From assembly GCF_016908635.1 (NCBI RefSeq), contig NZ_JAFBEG010000013.1:1-64000 (forward strand): DNA of 64,000 bases, read 5' to 3'. The notes beneath the pieces are model-generated. The model was not told the origin of the DNA. It was given only the letters and a program-made list of their open reading frames with translations, and made no database searches. The stretch comes from Sporohalobacter salinus. Its GTDB lineage: Bacteria; Bacillota; Halanaerobiia; Halobacteroidales; Acetohalobiaceae. The position numbers and the translations under genes were made by a program. Positions 20,882 through 29,374 of the stretch are shown here, piece after piece (positions within the stretch are counted from its first letter, which is position 1; each line of letters starts with the position of its first letter).

Positions 20882-21731
20882 AAAGAGATTAGGTAAAGGA
20901 TTGGGTGCATTGATTTCCGATAAGAAGCCTGAAGGAAATTCATCTGAGAAGGGGATTCAGAAGGTTAAAGTTAATAAGATTGAACCTAATCCTTATCAGC
21001 CGAGAAAAGAGTTTAATCAGAAGAGGTTAGAAGAATTAAGTCAGTCTATTAAAAAACATGGTTTATTACAACCGGTTACTCTTCGAAGCAAAGAAGATAA
21101 TTCTTATCAGTTAATTGCTGGTGAGAGAAGGTGGAGAGCAGCTAAATTAAGTGGTCTTGATGAGATTACAGCAATAATTCAAGATTGTAGCCAACAGCAG
21201 ATGATGGAAATAGCTTTAATTGAAAATTTACAGCGTGAAGATTTAGATCCTATAGAAGAAGCAAAGGCTTACAATAAATTAATTGATAAATTTGATTTAA
21301 CTCAATCTAAAGTGGCAGAAAGTGTTGGTAAGAGCCGATCATCTATAGCTAATTCTTTACGACTACTTAATTTGCCATCTGAAATTCAAGATTATGTTTC
21401 ACGTGAAACATTAACAGTTGGACATGCTAGAGCTTTATTATCTTTGTCTACCAATGCTGAACAGAAAGAAGTTGCTAAAGAAGTTATTGAAAATAACTTA
21501 TCAGTACGAGAAACAGAAAAGTTAGTTAAAAATTTAACTACAGATAAAAAAAGAGAGAAAAAAAAGAAATCTAAAAAACGCGACCCTAATATAGTAGCAA
21601 TTGAAGATAGGTTAAGAAGGAGCTTGGGAACAGAGGTAAGTGTTAAACGAGGAAAAGATAAAGGAGAAATCATAATTGAATATTATTCTGATGAAGAATT
21701 AACAAGGTTGTTAGAATTTTTGGAAGGATAA
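20871..21731 (+). CDS. parB: Chromosome partitioning protein ParB/Spo0J
   Basis: ParB binds parS and spreads as a CTP-dependent clamp, recruiting SMC and working with ParA. The 286-residue protein starts SKKRLGKGLGALIS, which suits ParA stimulation. It has GERRWRAAKLSG and ENLQREDLDPIEEAKAY (CTP motifs), an HTH (TQSKVAESVGKSRSSIANSLRLL) that reads parS, and a C-terminal dimer region. A perfect parS lies inside the gene (21395-21410). Unlike the copy upstream, all signature motifs are intact, so this is the main ParB. Confidence 0.96.
   Translation: MMSKKRLGKGLGALISDKKPEGNSSEKGIQKVKVNKIEPNPYQPRKEFNQKRLEELSQSIKKHGLLQPVTLRSKEDNSYQLIAGERRWRAAKLSGLDEITAIIQDCSQQQMMEIALIENLQREDLDPIEEAKAYNKLIDKFDLTQSKVAESVGKSRSSIANSLRLLNLPSEIQDYVSRETLTVGHARALLSLSTNAEQKEVAKEVIENNLSVRETEKLVKNLTTDKKREKKKKSKKRDPNIVAIEDRLRRSLGTEVSVKRGKDKGEIIIEYYSDEELTRLLEFLEG
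21395..21410. other. parS: parS site inside parB
   Basis: The 16-base palindrome TGTTTCACGTGAAACA matches the Bacillota parS consensus exactly. It lies within the parB coding sequence, as in B. subtilis, about 12 kb from the origin. Confidence 0.95.
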
Positions 21732-21790
21732 TGCAGATGGTTTTTAACTAATAAGAATAAAAATTGTTTCACATGGAATTGAGATTATTA

Positions 21791-21806
21791 TGTTTCACGT
21801 GAAACA
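21791..21806. other. parS: parS site downstream of parB
   Basis: A second perfect TGTTTCACGTGAAACA lies 60 bases after the parB stop. A degenerate copy (TGTTTCACATGGAATT, 21775-21790) directly precedes it and could be a weak or decayed site. Confidence 0.95.
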
Positions 21807-21924
21807 TTCTCTGCTCAAATTGGGAAACCTATTTGAAAGGAGAAAATAAATTTTATGAATTTAATCTGAGCTAGAGGTATATCCAACTGCAAGGAAATAT
21901 GCATGTTATAGTTTGGAGAACTTT

Positions 21925-21954
21925 AAAAGATCTATCCGCTTGGATAGATCTTTT
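21925..21954 (+). terminator. Terminator after the parAB region
   Basis: A perfect 13-base stem, AAAAGATCTATCC (21925-21937) with its complement at 21942-21954, has a 4-base loop and ends in TTTT. It separates the par locus from hydF and its symmetric A/T ends could work in both directions. Confidence 0.85.
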
Positions 21955-22003
21955 ATATATTAAGCTTATATAATTACTAAGACTAGGTAAGGGGGATCAA
22001 TGG

Positions 22004-23221
22004 ATGAAGGAAACACCGCAGGCTAATAGACTTCATATTGCTATTCTAGGACGTAGAAATGCAGGAAAGTCTAGTTTAATTAATGCTTTGACAAATCAAG
22101 ATTTGGCTGTAGTTTCTAAAGTAGCTGGAACTACTACTGATCCAGTATATAAAAGAATGGAAATTTTGCCGATTGGTCCAGTGGTAGTAATTGATACTGC
22201 TGGGATTGATGATACAGGTGAATTAGGAGAATTACGGGTTAAGAAAACAAAAGAAGTATTAGGCAGAACTGATTTAGCAGTATTAGTAATAGATCCTGAG
22301 TTAGGAATAGACAGTTATGAACAAGAGTTATTAGCAGAAGTTGAAAATAGGGATATTCCTGTGGTAGGAGTAGTAAATAAGAAAGATAAGTTTGAAGCGG
22401 TTGATGTGAGCAGTTTTAGTAATGAATTAGGAATAGAGTTGATTCCTGTTAGTGCTAAAGAAGGAACTAACATTGAAAAATTAAAGAAAGAAATGGTAAT
22501 AAAAGCTCCCGAAAAGTTTGAAAAACCACATATTATTGGAGATCTAATTAAACCTCAGGAAACAGTTATCTTAGTAGTACCTATTGATGCTGCAGCTCCC
22601 AAAGGTAGATTAATTTTACCTCAAGTGCAGACACTAAGAGATGTATTAGATAATGATGGGCAAGCAGTAGTAGTTAAAGAAACTGAATTAGAAAGTGCTT
22701 TAGATAATTTGAAAGATGATCCTAAAATGGTTGTTACAGATTCTCAAGCTTTTGAAGAAGTAGCTAAAAAGGTGCCAGCGGAAATAATATTAACAGGCTT
22801 TTCTGTTTTATATGCTAGATATAAAGGTGATTTAGAAATTTTAACTAAAGGAGTTAAAAATTTAGAGAAACTTAAAGTAGGAGATAAGGTCTTGATAGCT
22901 GAATCTTGTACTCACCATCGAACTCATGAAGATATTGGAACAGTAAAAATTCCAAATTGGTTACAAGATATGGTTGGTGGAGAACTGAATTTTGATCATG
23001 TAGCAGGTAGGGAATTTCCCAATAATTTAGAGAAATATGATCTTATTGTTCATTGTGGAGGTTGTATGACTAATCGTAAAGAGATATTGTATAGAATAAA
23101 GAAGGCTGATAGTATAGAAGTCCCTATTATCAATTATGGAATATTAATTGCTTATGTTCATGGAATCTTAGATAGAGCATTAGAACCTTTCGCATTGGCC
23201 AAAAAGATTTGGGAAAAATAA
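22004..23221 (+). CDS. hydF: [FeFe]-hydrogenase maturation GTPase HydF
   Basis: HydF is the scaffold on which the two-iron subcluster of [FeFe]-hydrogenase is built by HydE and HydG before transfer to HydA. The 405-residue protein has a Ras-like G domain (GRRNAGKSSLINAL near residue 16, DTAGIDDTG, NKKD), then a dimerisation region. The C-terminal cluster-binding domain has ESCTHHRTHEDIG and HCGGCMTNRKE, giving the family Cys-x-His...His-Cys-x-x-Cys ligands. It implies that the organism makes an [FeFe]-hydrogenase. hydE, hydG and hydA are not in the window. Confidence 0.94.
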   Translation: MKETPQANRLHIAILGRRNAGKSSLINALTNQDLAVVSKVAGTTTDPVYKRMEILPIGPVVVIDTAGIDDTGELGELRVKKTKEVLGRTDLAVLVIDPELGIDSYEQELLAEVENRDIPVVGVVNKKDKFEAVDVSSFSNELGIELIPVSAKEGTNIEKLKKEMVIKAPEKFEKPHIIGDLIKPQETVILVVPIDAAAPKGRLILPQVQTLRDVLDNDGQAVVVKETELESALDNLKDDPKMVVTDSQAFEEVAKKVPAEIILTGFSVLYARYKGDLEILTKGVKNLEKLKVGDKVLIAESCTHHRTHEDIGTVKIPNWLQDMVGGELNFDHVAGREFPNNLEKYDLIVHCGGCMTNRKEILYRIKKADSIEVPIINYGILIAYVHGILDRALEPFALAKKIWEK

Positions 23222-23260
23222 TAAAATAAAGGATCTATCTTTAGTGAAAGGGTGGTAAAG

Positions 23261-24403
23261 ATGATTTATCTTGACAATGCGGTTACTTTATTTCCCAAAC
23301 CGGAAGTTGTATATAAAAAGATGGATCAATTCATGCGGGAAACAGGAGTAAATCCCGGTCGAGCTAGTCATCAGTTGGCTACTGCTGCTAATGCAAAAAT
23401 ATCGGCTGTTAGAAAATTAATAGCCGATATTTTTAATATTGAGGATTTTAAAGAAGTAGTCTTTATATTTAATGGGACTGATGCCTTAAATTTAGGATTA
23501 AAAGGTGTCATAACTAAAGGTGACCATATAATTACTAGTATTATGGAACATAATTCAGTTATTCGTCCTCTAAAACATTTAGAACAAGAAGGATTAATTG
23601 AATTAAGTATAATAAGGTGTGATGAAAGAACGGATAGATTGGAAGTAAGTGATGTGGAAAAGAAAATCAAAAATAATACTAAATTAATTATTTTAACTCA
23701 TGCTTCAAATGTTACAGGGACTTTGATGCCAATTAAAGAAATAGGAAGATTGACAACTAGAGAAGATATTATATTTATGGTTGATGCAGCTCAGACTGCT
23801 GGAGTTTATCCAATTGATGTACAAAAATCAAAGATAGATTTGTTAGCTTTTCCGGGTCATAAAGGATTATTAGGGCCACAGGGAACTGGAGGTTTGTATA
23901 TCAACCAAAGATTAAATATAAAAGGGTTACGACAAGGGGGAACTGGTGGTAATTCTGAAACTTTATATCAACCAGAAAAAATTCCAAATAAATATGAAAG
24001 TGGTACAACTAATGGGGGTGGAATTGTAGGTTTAGGAGCTGGAATTGAATATATTTAAGAAAAAGGAATGGATAATTTAAGAAATCATAAGCTAAGTTTA
24101 ACAGATTATTTATTAACTGAATTAGGTAAAATGTCTAAAGTTAAAATTTATGGACCGCAGAATATTCAAGAACAGGCACCAGTGGTATCTTTTAATTTAG
24201 TAGATAAGATGGCTTCTGAAATTGGATTTATACTTGACAGAGCTTTTGATATTGGTATTAGATCTGGATTACATTGTGCTCCTGTTGCTCATCGTACTTT
24301 AGGTACTTTAAAACAGGGGACAGTCAGAATTAGTCCCGGGAATTTTAATAATCAGGCAGACTGTGATAAGTTAATTAGAGCAGTGAAGGATATCCTTGAG
24401 TAG
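23261..24403 (+). pseudogene. Cysteine desulfurase-like class V aminotransferase, interrupted by an in-frame stop
   Basis: Two adjacent frames make one PLP enzyme of the cysteine desulfurase family. The first part starts MIYLDNAVTLFPKPE and contains the PLP lysine in AFPGHKGLLGPQGTGG. The second contains the expected C-terminal cysteine region, SGLHCAPVAHRTLGT. They are in the same frame, separated only by TAA at 24056-24058 in GIEYI-stop-EKGMDNLR. One base change (AAA to TAA) would explain it. I start at ATG 23261; GTG at 23252 is less likely. No second ribosome site is evident, so the enzyme is probably inactive unless this is a sequencing error. Sulfur or selenium handling would have been the likely role. 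Confidence 0.85.
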
Positions 24404-24428
24404 TTAAATTAATAGGAGGTCAAGTTAA

Positions 24429-25109
24429 ATGAAGGGAACAATAGTAAATACAACTGCTATTATAATAGGTAGTAGTTTAGGCTTGATTTTAGGCCATAGA
24501 GTATCTGAGTCCTTAAAAGAAACAGTAATGCAGGGTTTAAGTTTGGCTGTATTCTTAATTGGAGGTCAGATGGCTTTAGAAACAAATAATATACCTATTA
24601 TTATTTTAAGCTTATTATTAGGCGGTATTATTGGTGAAATTTTAGGGATTGAAACTAGATTAAATAATATAGGAGATTGGTTAGAAGATAAGGTTAGTTC
24701 TGAAGATGGAAATGTAACTGAAGCTTTTGTGAGAACTACTTTAATCTATTGTGTAGGAGCTATGGCTATTATGGGAGCTATTCAGGATGGATTAACAGGT
24801 GATCCTTCAACACTGTATGCTAAATCTATGTTGGACGGATTTTCCTCTATAGCTTTTGCTTCTACTATGGGAGTTGGAGTTGTTTTTTCATCGCTGGCTG
24901 TATTTATCTATCAGGGAAGTATAACTTTACTAGCCAGCAGTGTACAAACAGTTTTAACCCCAAAAATTATAGCTGAAATGACGGCCACAGGAGGTTTATT
25001 AATTGTTGCTATTTCAGTTAATATCTTAGAAATTGCAAAGATTAAAGTTGGTAATTTATTGCCCAGTATTTTTGTTGCAGTATTATTAAGTTATTTATTT
25101 ATTAAGTAA
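24429..25109 (+). CDS. DUF554 (YqgA-like) membrane protein
   Basis: The 226-residue protein is strongly hydrophobic with about six or seven membrane segments and the typical DUF554 start MKGTIVNTTAIIIGSSLGLILG. It also has LLLGGIIGEILGIE and GAMAIMGAIQDGLTGD. The family is widespread and may transport small molecules, but its substrate is unknown. AGGAGGT precedes the ATG, 25 bases after the end of the broken aminotransferase gene, so they may share a transcript. A terminator follows at 25157. Confidence 0.88.
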   Translation: MKGTIVNTTAIIIGSSLGLILGHRVSESLKETVMQGLSLAVFLIGGQMALETNNIPIIILSLLLGGIIGEILGIETRLNNIGDWLEDKVSSEDGNVTEAFVRTTLIYCVGAMAIMGAIQDGLTGDPSTLYAKSMLDGFSSIAFASTMGVGVVFSSLAVFIYQGSITLLASSVQTVLTPKIIAEMTATGGLLIVAISVNILEIAKIKVGNLLPSIFVAVLLSYLFIK

Positions 25110-25156
25110 TTTTTTATTATTTATATGAATGTGAATTACATAAAGATTTTAGTTTT

Positions 25157-25186
25157 TCATTCTCATTATTGGGAATGATTTTTTTA
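25157..25186 (+). terminator. Likely terminator after the DUF554 gene
   Basis: A short stem TCATTC/GAATGA (25157-25162 and 25173-25178) with a 10-base loop is followed by a run of seven T. The stem is short, so this is a moderate call. Confidence 0.55.
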
Positions 25187-25615
25187 TTTTGGATTTATTA
25201 ATGATAATCTTTATTAAGCAATTAATATTTGAAGTAGTAATTATTATATAAGATTTAGTATTTTAAAAGGAAATTTACTTTTTTTGTCGAAATAAAATCA
25301 TTAGGTAAAAGTAAATTTTTTAGGTAAAAGTAAACTATTTGAATTTTTTATAGTTATAGGAGGGAAATTTGGTGTATTCTATGAGAAATAGAGAAAATTA
25401 TAATTAATACTGTTTTCCTATTTTAGTAAAAGCTAATTAGTTTTTAAGCTTTAAAGTTTTTCTTAAATTAGTGATTGTTCTAACTATATTTAGTTAAAGT
25501 AGTTTAGATTCAAATACTAAATTTATAAGCTAAATTTAGTAGCAGTATCAAAAGTAAATTAAGAGAGTTTAAAAATAAATAGAATTAGAAAGTGATTTTA
25601 AAAGGAGGAATATAT
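25187..25615. other. Long AT-rich leader before bactofilin, with inverted and direct repeats
   Basis: No substantial gene is visible. A perfect 12-base inverted repeat, AAATTTACTTTT (25271-25282) and its complement (25307-25318), brackets 24 bases. The right arm sits in TTAGGTAAAAGTAAA, which is repeated directly at 25301-25315 and 25320-25334. A tiny frame (GTG 25372 to stop 25407, 11 residues) has a strong AGGAGGG site. These could be an operator and a leader peptide, but nothing identifies a regulator. Confidence 0.45.
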
Positions 25616-26155
25616 ATGTTATTTGGAGGAAAAGATAAAGATAAGAAACGGAAGCCAAAGACTAAAAATTCAAGCAATATGGAAACAGTAATTGGCGAAA
25701 ATACAGAGATAGAAGGTACTATTAATATCGAAGGTTCGCTAAGAATTGATGGTGTAATAAAGGGAAAATTAAAGTCTGAAGGAGATGTAGTGATCGGAGA
25801 AAGTGGAGCTTTAAGAGCGGATATAGAGGCTAGAAATGCAACAATTGCTGGTAGTGTTAAGGGAAATGTAATAACAGAAAATAAGTTGGTAATTACTTCT
25901 ACTGGGAAATTAATTGGTGATATTAAGATTGGTAATTTAATTGTAGAGGATGGGGCTGTATTTAAAGGCAAGAGTGAGTCGAAGTCAGCTCCTACCAAGA
26001 GATTTTCTAATTCAGCAAAGAAGCAGAATGATAAACAGAATTCAGATAAGGCAAAAAAGGTTAAGGATGAAAGTAATTCTAAAAAGAATTCAAATAATAA
26101 AGTAACGAAAAAAAAGCAAAGTAATAAAAGGAAGTCTAATAAGAAAAAGAAATAG
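25616..26155 (+). CDS. Bactofilin
   Basis: Bactofilins are small cytoskeletal proteins that polymerise without nucleotide through a right-handed beta-helix. Residues ~30-120 of this 179-residue protein show the repeating pattern: TVIGENTEIEGTINIEGSLRI, DGVIKGKLKSEGDVVIGE, and GSVKGNVITENKLVI. The N terminus (MLFGGKDKDKKRKPK) and the C-terminal ~55 residues are lysine-rich and probably disordered; the tail could contact membrane, DNA or wall partners. I chose ATG at 25616, with AAAGGAGG upstream. It is followed by a strong terminator and appears to be its own transcript. Confidence 0.9.
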   Translation: MLFGGKDKDKKRKPKTKNSSNMETVIGENTEIEGTINIEGSLRIDGVIKGKLKSEGDVVIGESGALRADIEARNATIAGSVKGNVITENKLVITSTGKLIGDIKIGNLIVEDGAVFKGKSESKSAPTKRFSNSAKKQNDKQNSDKAKKVKDESNSKKNSNNKVTKKKQSNKRKSNKKKK

Positions 26156-26162
26156 ATAAGAT

Positions 26163-26195
26163 AAAGAGCTACTATATGCATATAGTAGCTCTTTT
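26163..26195. terminator. Bidirectional terminator between bactofilin and yyaC
   Basis: A perfect palindrome with arms AAAGAGCTACTATA and complement around a TGCA centre (26163-26194) ends in TTTT on the plus strand and AAAA on the left. It lies between two converging genes and can serve both. Confidence 0.9.
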
Positions 26196-26215
26196 ATTTT
26201 AGAGTAAGATTCATA

Positions 26216-26920
26216 TTAATTTAATAGTTTTAGTTTAGATCGCTTTAATCCCCAGTTAACACCACGGGAAATAATTTTAGCCATTTTCATTACTAAGTTT
26301 AAGCGAGTGCTTTGAAGGACAAAATGTTCCATATATCCACTAATATTGACTAAACCAGTAATATGCATGTTACCAATAAGTGGAAGAGATTTATTTACTC
26401 CTGAGCCAGGTTTTAAAGGACCAGGTTTAACCTTAATAGAGCCTATGCTATCATTGCTTCCTAATCCAGCATCAATAGCAAGAATAAATGGATTTAGATA
26501 TTTATTGTTGATATGTTTTTTATTCTCTTGTAAATTAGTAGCATGAACCGGTTCTTCTAAAGTACCAAAAACAGGAATCTCAGAAGAGATAAATTTCTTT
26601 AAGCGACTACCAGTTAACGGCCCCAGAGCATCACCGGTCGATCGATCAGTGCCGACACAAATTATTATAATATTGTCATGATTATTAGTATATAACTTCT
26701 CTAATAAAGTAGTAATTCCCCTTTTTAGTTTATTAGTAGCTAATTTATCTTTAATATGTATTTTATAACTTGAAATATCTTCAGTATTATTTTTTCTTTT
26801 AGATAATTTATTTTTAGAATTAACACAAGTAGTACATAAGGATTTGGAATCAGACAAAGATTTAAGATCCATTATTTTACGACCGCATTTTTGACAGGTA
26901 CTAGTCTCAAGGCTTTTCAT
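26216..26920 (-). CDS. yyaC: Sporulation protein YyaC (germination protease-like)
   Basis: The C-terminal ~160 residues of this 234-residue protein match YyaC, a relative of the germination protease GPR found in spore formers: IIICVGTDRSTGDALGPLTGSRL, then EPVHATNL, AIDAGLG and IGNMHITGLVNISG. The N terminus adds a zinc-ribbon pair, CQKCGRK and LCTTCVNSK, that is not part of the usual short YyaC. It suggests the organism can make endospores. It is transcribed against bactofilin and divergently from the YkvI-like gene. Confidence 0.87.
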   Translation of the reverse strand: MKSLETSTCQKCGRKIMDLKSLSDSKSLCTTCVNSKNKLSKRKNNTEDISSYKIHIKDKLATNKLKRGITTLLEKLYTNNHDNIIIICVGTDRSTGDALGPLTGSRLKKFISSEIPVFGTLEEPVHATNLQENKKHINNKYLNPFILAIDAGLGSNDSIGSIKVKPGPLKPGSGVNKSLPLIGNMHITGLVNISGYMEHFVLQSTRLNLVMKMAKIISRGVNWGLKRSKLKLLN

Positions 26921-27059
26921 AAAAACTTCCCCCTAAAATATTTTATAAATGAGCTTTAATTTAATATATGCAAGATAGGAATATAATAATCTGTTAAATC
27001 TTGTTACATAATTTTTAACCTAAATTGAATATAATTTATTAGAGCTAGGAGGGGAAGTT

Positions 27060-28109
27060 ATGAGAAGAGATCATAAATTGATTATTCAGAGTGCAGTTAC
27101 TTACATAGGAGCTATAATAGGAGCCGGATTTGCCTCAGGACAGGAGATTTTACAGTTTTTTAGTCTACAGCAGTGGGGATATTTAGGTATCATTTTTTGT
27201 GGGATTTTATTTGCTTTTTTAGCTTATATGATTTTTTCGATAAGCTTAGACTTTAATTTAGCTACTTATGATCAGTTATTTCATTGGTTTGGTAGTGAAA
27301 AACTAGGAAGTTTAGGAGATTTAGTTATTTTATTTTTTTTGTTTTGTAGTTTCATAATTATGCTGTCAGGTAGTGGAGAAGTTTTCGTTCATTATTTTCA
27401 GTTAAATAAGAATATTGGTATATTATTGACAGCTATAATTATAGTTTTAACTATTAAATCGGGAATTGAAGGAGTTATGAAGTTAAATATTATTTTAGTG
27501 CCTGGCTTAATTTTACTTATAATAGTGATTTTTGGATTGAGTATAGAAAATAACTTTTCTTTAGCTGTTGATAAGCAGCAAATTAACAGTTTAACAACTG
27601 AAAATTGGATTTTTCAAGCTATTAATTATGTTGTCTATAACTTCTTTTTAGCTTTACCAGTTCTAACGGCAATTCCAACTAAGATTAGAAAAAAAAAGTT
27701 ACTGAAACGTAGTAGTTTATTAGCAGGGATAATATTAACAGTTTTAGGATTAATTATTAATACTTTATTGGTTCAGAATTTTAATTTAATTAAAGGTAGT
27801 CAAATACCAATGCTGGAAATACTAAGTTATAAAAGTAATAAATTATATTTTCTTTATTCTATAATTCTCTGGCTTGCTATGATTACAACAGCAACTAGCA
27901 GTTTTTATGGATTAATAAAAAGATTGAATAATAAGCTTACTATGTCTTTAAATAAATTATTAATCATATTTACTATAGCTGGCTTTTTATTAGCAAAATT
28001 TCATTTTGCGGTTTTAGTATCTACAATTTATCCTTTTTTAGGAAATATAGGAGGAATTATTTTTCTAGGTTTTTTGACTAGTTATATAAGGCGTAAAGTT
28101 GTAATTTGA
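27060..28109 (+). CDS. YkvI-like membrane transporter
   Basis: The 349-residue protein is hydrophobic throughout with about ten membrane segments. It opens with SAVTYIGAIIGAGFASGQEILQFF, the characteristic N-terminal helix of the YkvI family, which is related to amino-acid/sodium symporters of the LeuT-like fold. Substrate is unknown. AGGAGGGG precedes the ATG. It is divergent from yyaC, with 139 bases between them, and is followed by an AT-rich gap before mscS. Confidence 0.8.
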   Translation: MRRDHKLIIQSAVTYIGAIIGAGFASGQEILQFFSLQQWGYLGIIFCGILFAFLAYMIFSISLDFNLATYDQLFHWFGSEKLGSLGDLVILFFLFCSFIIMLSGSGEVFVHYFQLNKNIGILLTAIIIVLTIKSGIEGVMKLNIILVPGLILLIIVIFGLSIENNFSLAVDKQQINSLTTENWIFQAINYVVYNFFLALPVLTAIPTKIRKKKLLKRSSLLAGIILTVLGLIINTLLVQNFNLIKGSQIPMLEILSYKSNKLYFLYSIILWLAMITTATSSFYGLIKRLNNKLTMSLNKLLIIFTIAGFLLAKFHFAVLVSTIYPFLGNIGGIIFLGFLTSYIRRKVVI

Positions 28110-28242
28110 AATAAAAATTATTAATTTTTTAATTAGATATTAAGAAGGGAAATAGTTAGAATTAAAAGAAATATAGACAATAAAGGATTTTCGGTTTATT
28201 TTAAGTTAAATTATATTTAGGAAAAAGTGGGGGAAAATTAAG

Positions 28243-29088
28243 GTGCAGAGCTTATTAAGAATTTTAATGCAGAGAATAAAGAATATTATAGCTCCTAATA
28301 ATTTAATCTTAATCGGAACCATAATTTTGCAGTTAATAGTAATTATTCTATTAGGTAATATTTTGAAAAAAACAAGCTATTTATTAATTGATCGCCTTTT
28401 TGAAGATGATAATTGTGGAAATGATAGACAGGCGGACCAAACTTTAAATTCTTTACTAAAGAGTTTATTTCGATATGGGATTTACTTTATAGGTATTACT
28501 ATGGGATTAAAAATTATGGGGATTCCAACTTTTTCAATTCTAGCTGGAGCAGGAGTAGTAGGATTAGCTGTTAGTTTTGGAGCTAGGAATTTAGTAGAGG
28601 ATATAATTACTGGTTTTTTTATTCTCTTTGAAGGACAGTTTGGAGTTGGTGATTATATTAAGACGGCTGGAATAGATGGAGTAGTAAAAGAGATGGATTT
28701 GCGAGTGACTCGAATTCAAAATTTTGATGGTGATATACATATTATTCCTAATAGTGAAATAAAGCAAGTAACTAATTATACTACGGCTGATAGTAGAGTA
28801 ATAATTAATATAGGAGTTAGTTATGAAGAAAATATTGCTGAAGTAATTAATATTTTAGATAGATATATTAAAGAATTAAAGATAACTGGTTTAAAATCAG
28901 CTCCTCAAGTAGTAGGTATAGAAGAGTTTGGTGATTCTAGTATAATAATTAGAATTTCAGCTTGGACTGATCCATTGGAAAAATGGCAGGTAGCTAGAAA
29001 GTTACGCCAAAAAATTAAGGAAAAACTAGATCAAGAAAAAATTGAAATTCCTTATCCTAAGCGTGTTATCATCAAGCAAAATAATTAA
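28243..29088 (+). CDS. mscS: Small-conductance mechanosensitive channel (MscS family)
   Basis: MscS-type channels open under membrane tension and release solutes on hypo-osmotic shock, a useful function in a salt-adapted cell. The 281-residue protein has two N-terminal membrane helices. The pore helix is glycine/alanine-rich (SILAGAGVVGLAVSFGARNLVEDIITG), and the cytoplasmic domain begins FILFEGQFGVGDYI and includes VTRIQNFDGDIHIIPNSEI. Start is GTG. It is followed after 13 bases by the DUF951 gene and then ychF, an order common in clostridial-type genomes. Confidence 0.92.
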   Translation: MQSLLRILMQRIKNIIAPNNLILIGTIILQLIVIILLGNILKKTSYLLIDRLFEDDNCGNDRQADQTLNSLLKSLFRYGIYFIGITMGLKIMGIPTFSILAGAGVVGLAVSFGARNLVEDIITGFFILFEGQFGVGDYIKTAGIDGVVKEMDLRVTRIQNFDGDIHIIPNSEIKQVTNYTTADSRVIINIGVSYEENIAEVINILDRYIKELKITGLKSAPQVVGIEEFGDSSIIIRISAWTDPLEKWQVARKLRQKIKEKLDQEKIEIPYPKRVIIKQNN

Positions 29089-29101
29089 GGAGGACTTAAT
29101 A

Positions 29102-29287
29102 ATGAAGTTTGAAATAGGTGAAATAGTTAGATTTAGAAAGAAACATCCTTGTGGTGATGATAGGTGGGAAATTTTGCGAACTGGGATGGATTTTAAAGTT
29201 AAGTGTTTAGGATGTGAGCGGGTGATTATGTTATCACGACCTAAATTTGAAAAGAGTGTTAAAGAAAAAGTTGAAGTTAAAGAATGA
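29102..29287 (+). CDS. DUF951 protein
   Basis: A 61-residue protein with the DUF951 pattern: EIGEIVRFRKKHPCGDDRWEILRTGMDFKVKCLGCERVIMLSRPKFEK. One cysteine in HPCGDDRW and the pair in KCLGCERV could bind metal. ATG at 29102 has AAGGAGGA upstream; a longer frame would overlap mscS. Function is unknown, but the family is conserved next to ychF and rpsF in Bacillota. Confidence 0.88.
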   Translation: MKFEIGEIVRFRKKHPCGDDRWEILRTGMDFKVKCLGCERVIMLSRPKFEKSVKEKVEVKE

Positions 29288-29374
29288 TTTTGCTTGATTT
29301 GAATATAAAGCCAATTTAAGTTATAATTTTTATTGGAGCTTATAATTAAATTGGTAAAGGAGCTGTTAGTTGGA

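Noticed and set aside
24056-24058. Readthrough of the aminotransferase stop by pyrrolysine
   Set aside because: Pyrrolysine is encoded by TAG; this is TAA, and cysteine desulfurases do not carry it.
25301-25334. CRISPR-like or mobile-element repeat
   Set aside because: Only two copies, very AT-rich, with 4-base spacing; no cas genes or transposase in the window.
25372-25407. Tiny frame with a strong ribosome site before bactofilin as a gene
   Set aside because: Eleven codons are too few to support without conservation data; reported only as part of the leader.
25585-26181. Long minus-strand open frame opposite bactofilin
   Set aside because: It mirrors a lysine-rich gene (giving Phe/Leu runs), has no ribosome site and matches nothing known; the bactofilin frame is clearly real.
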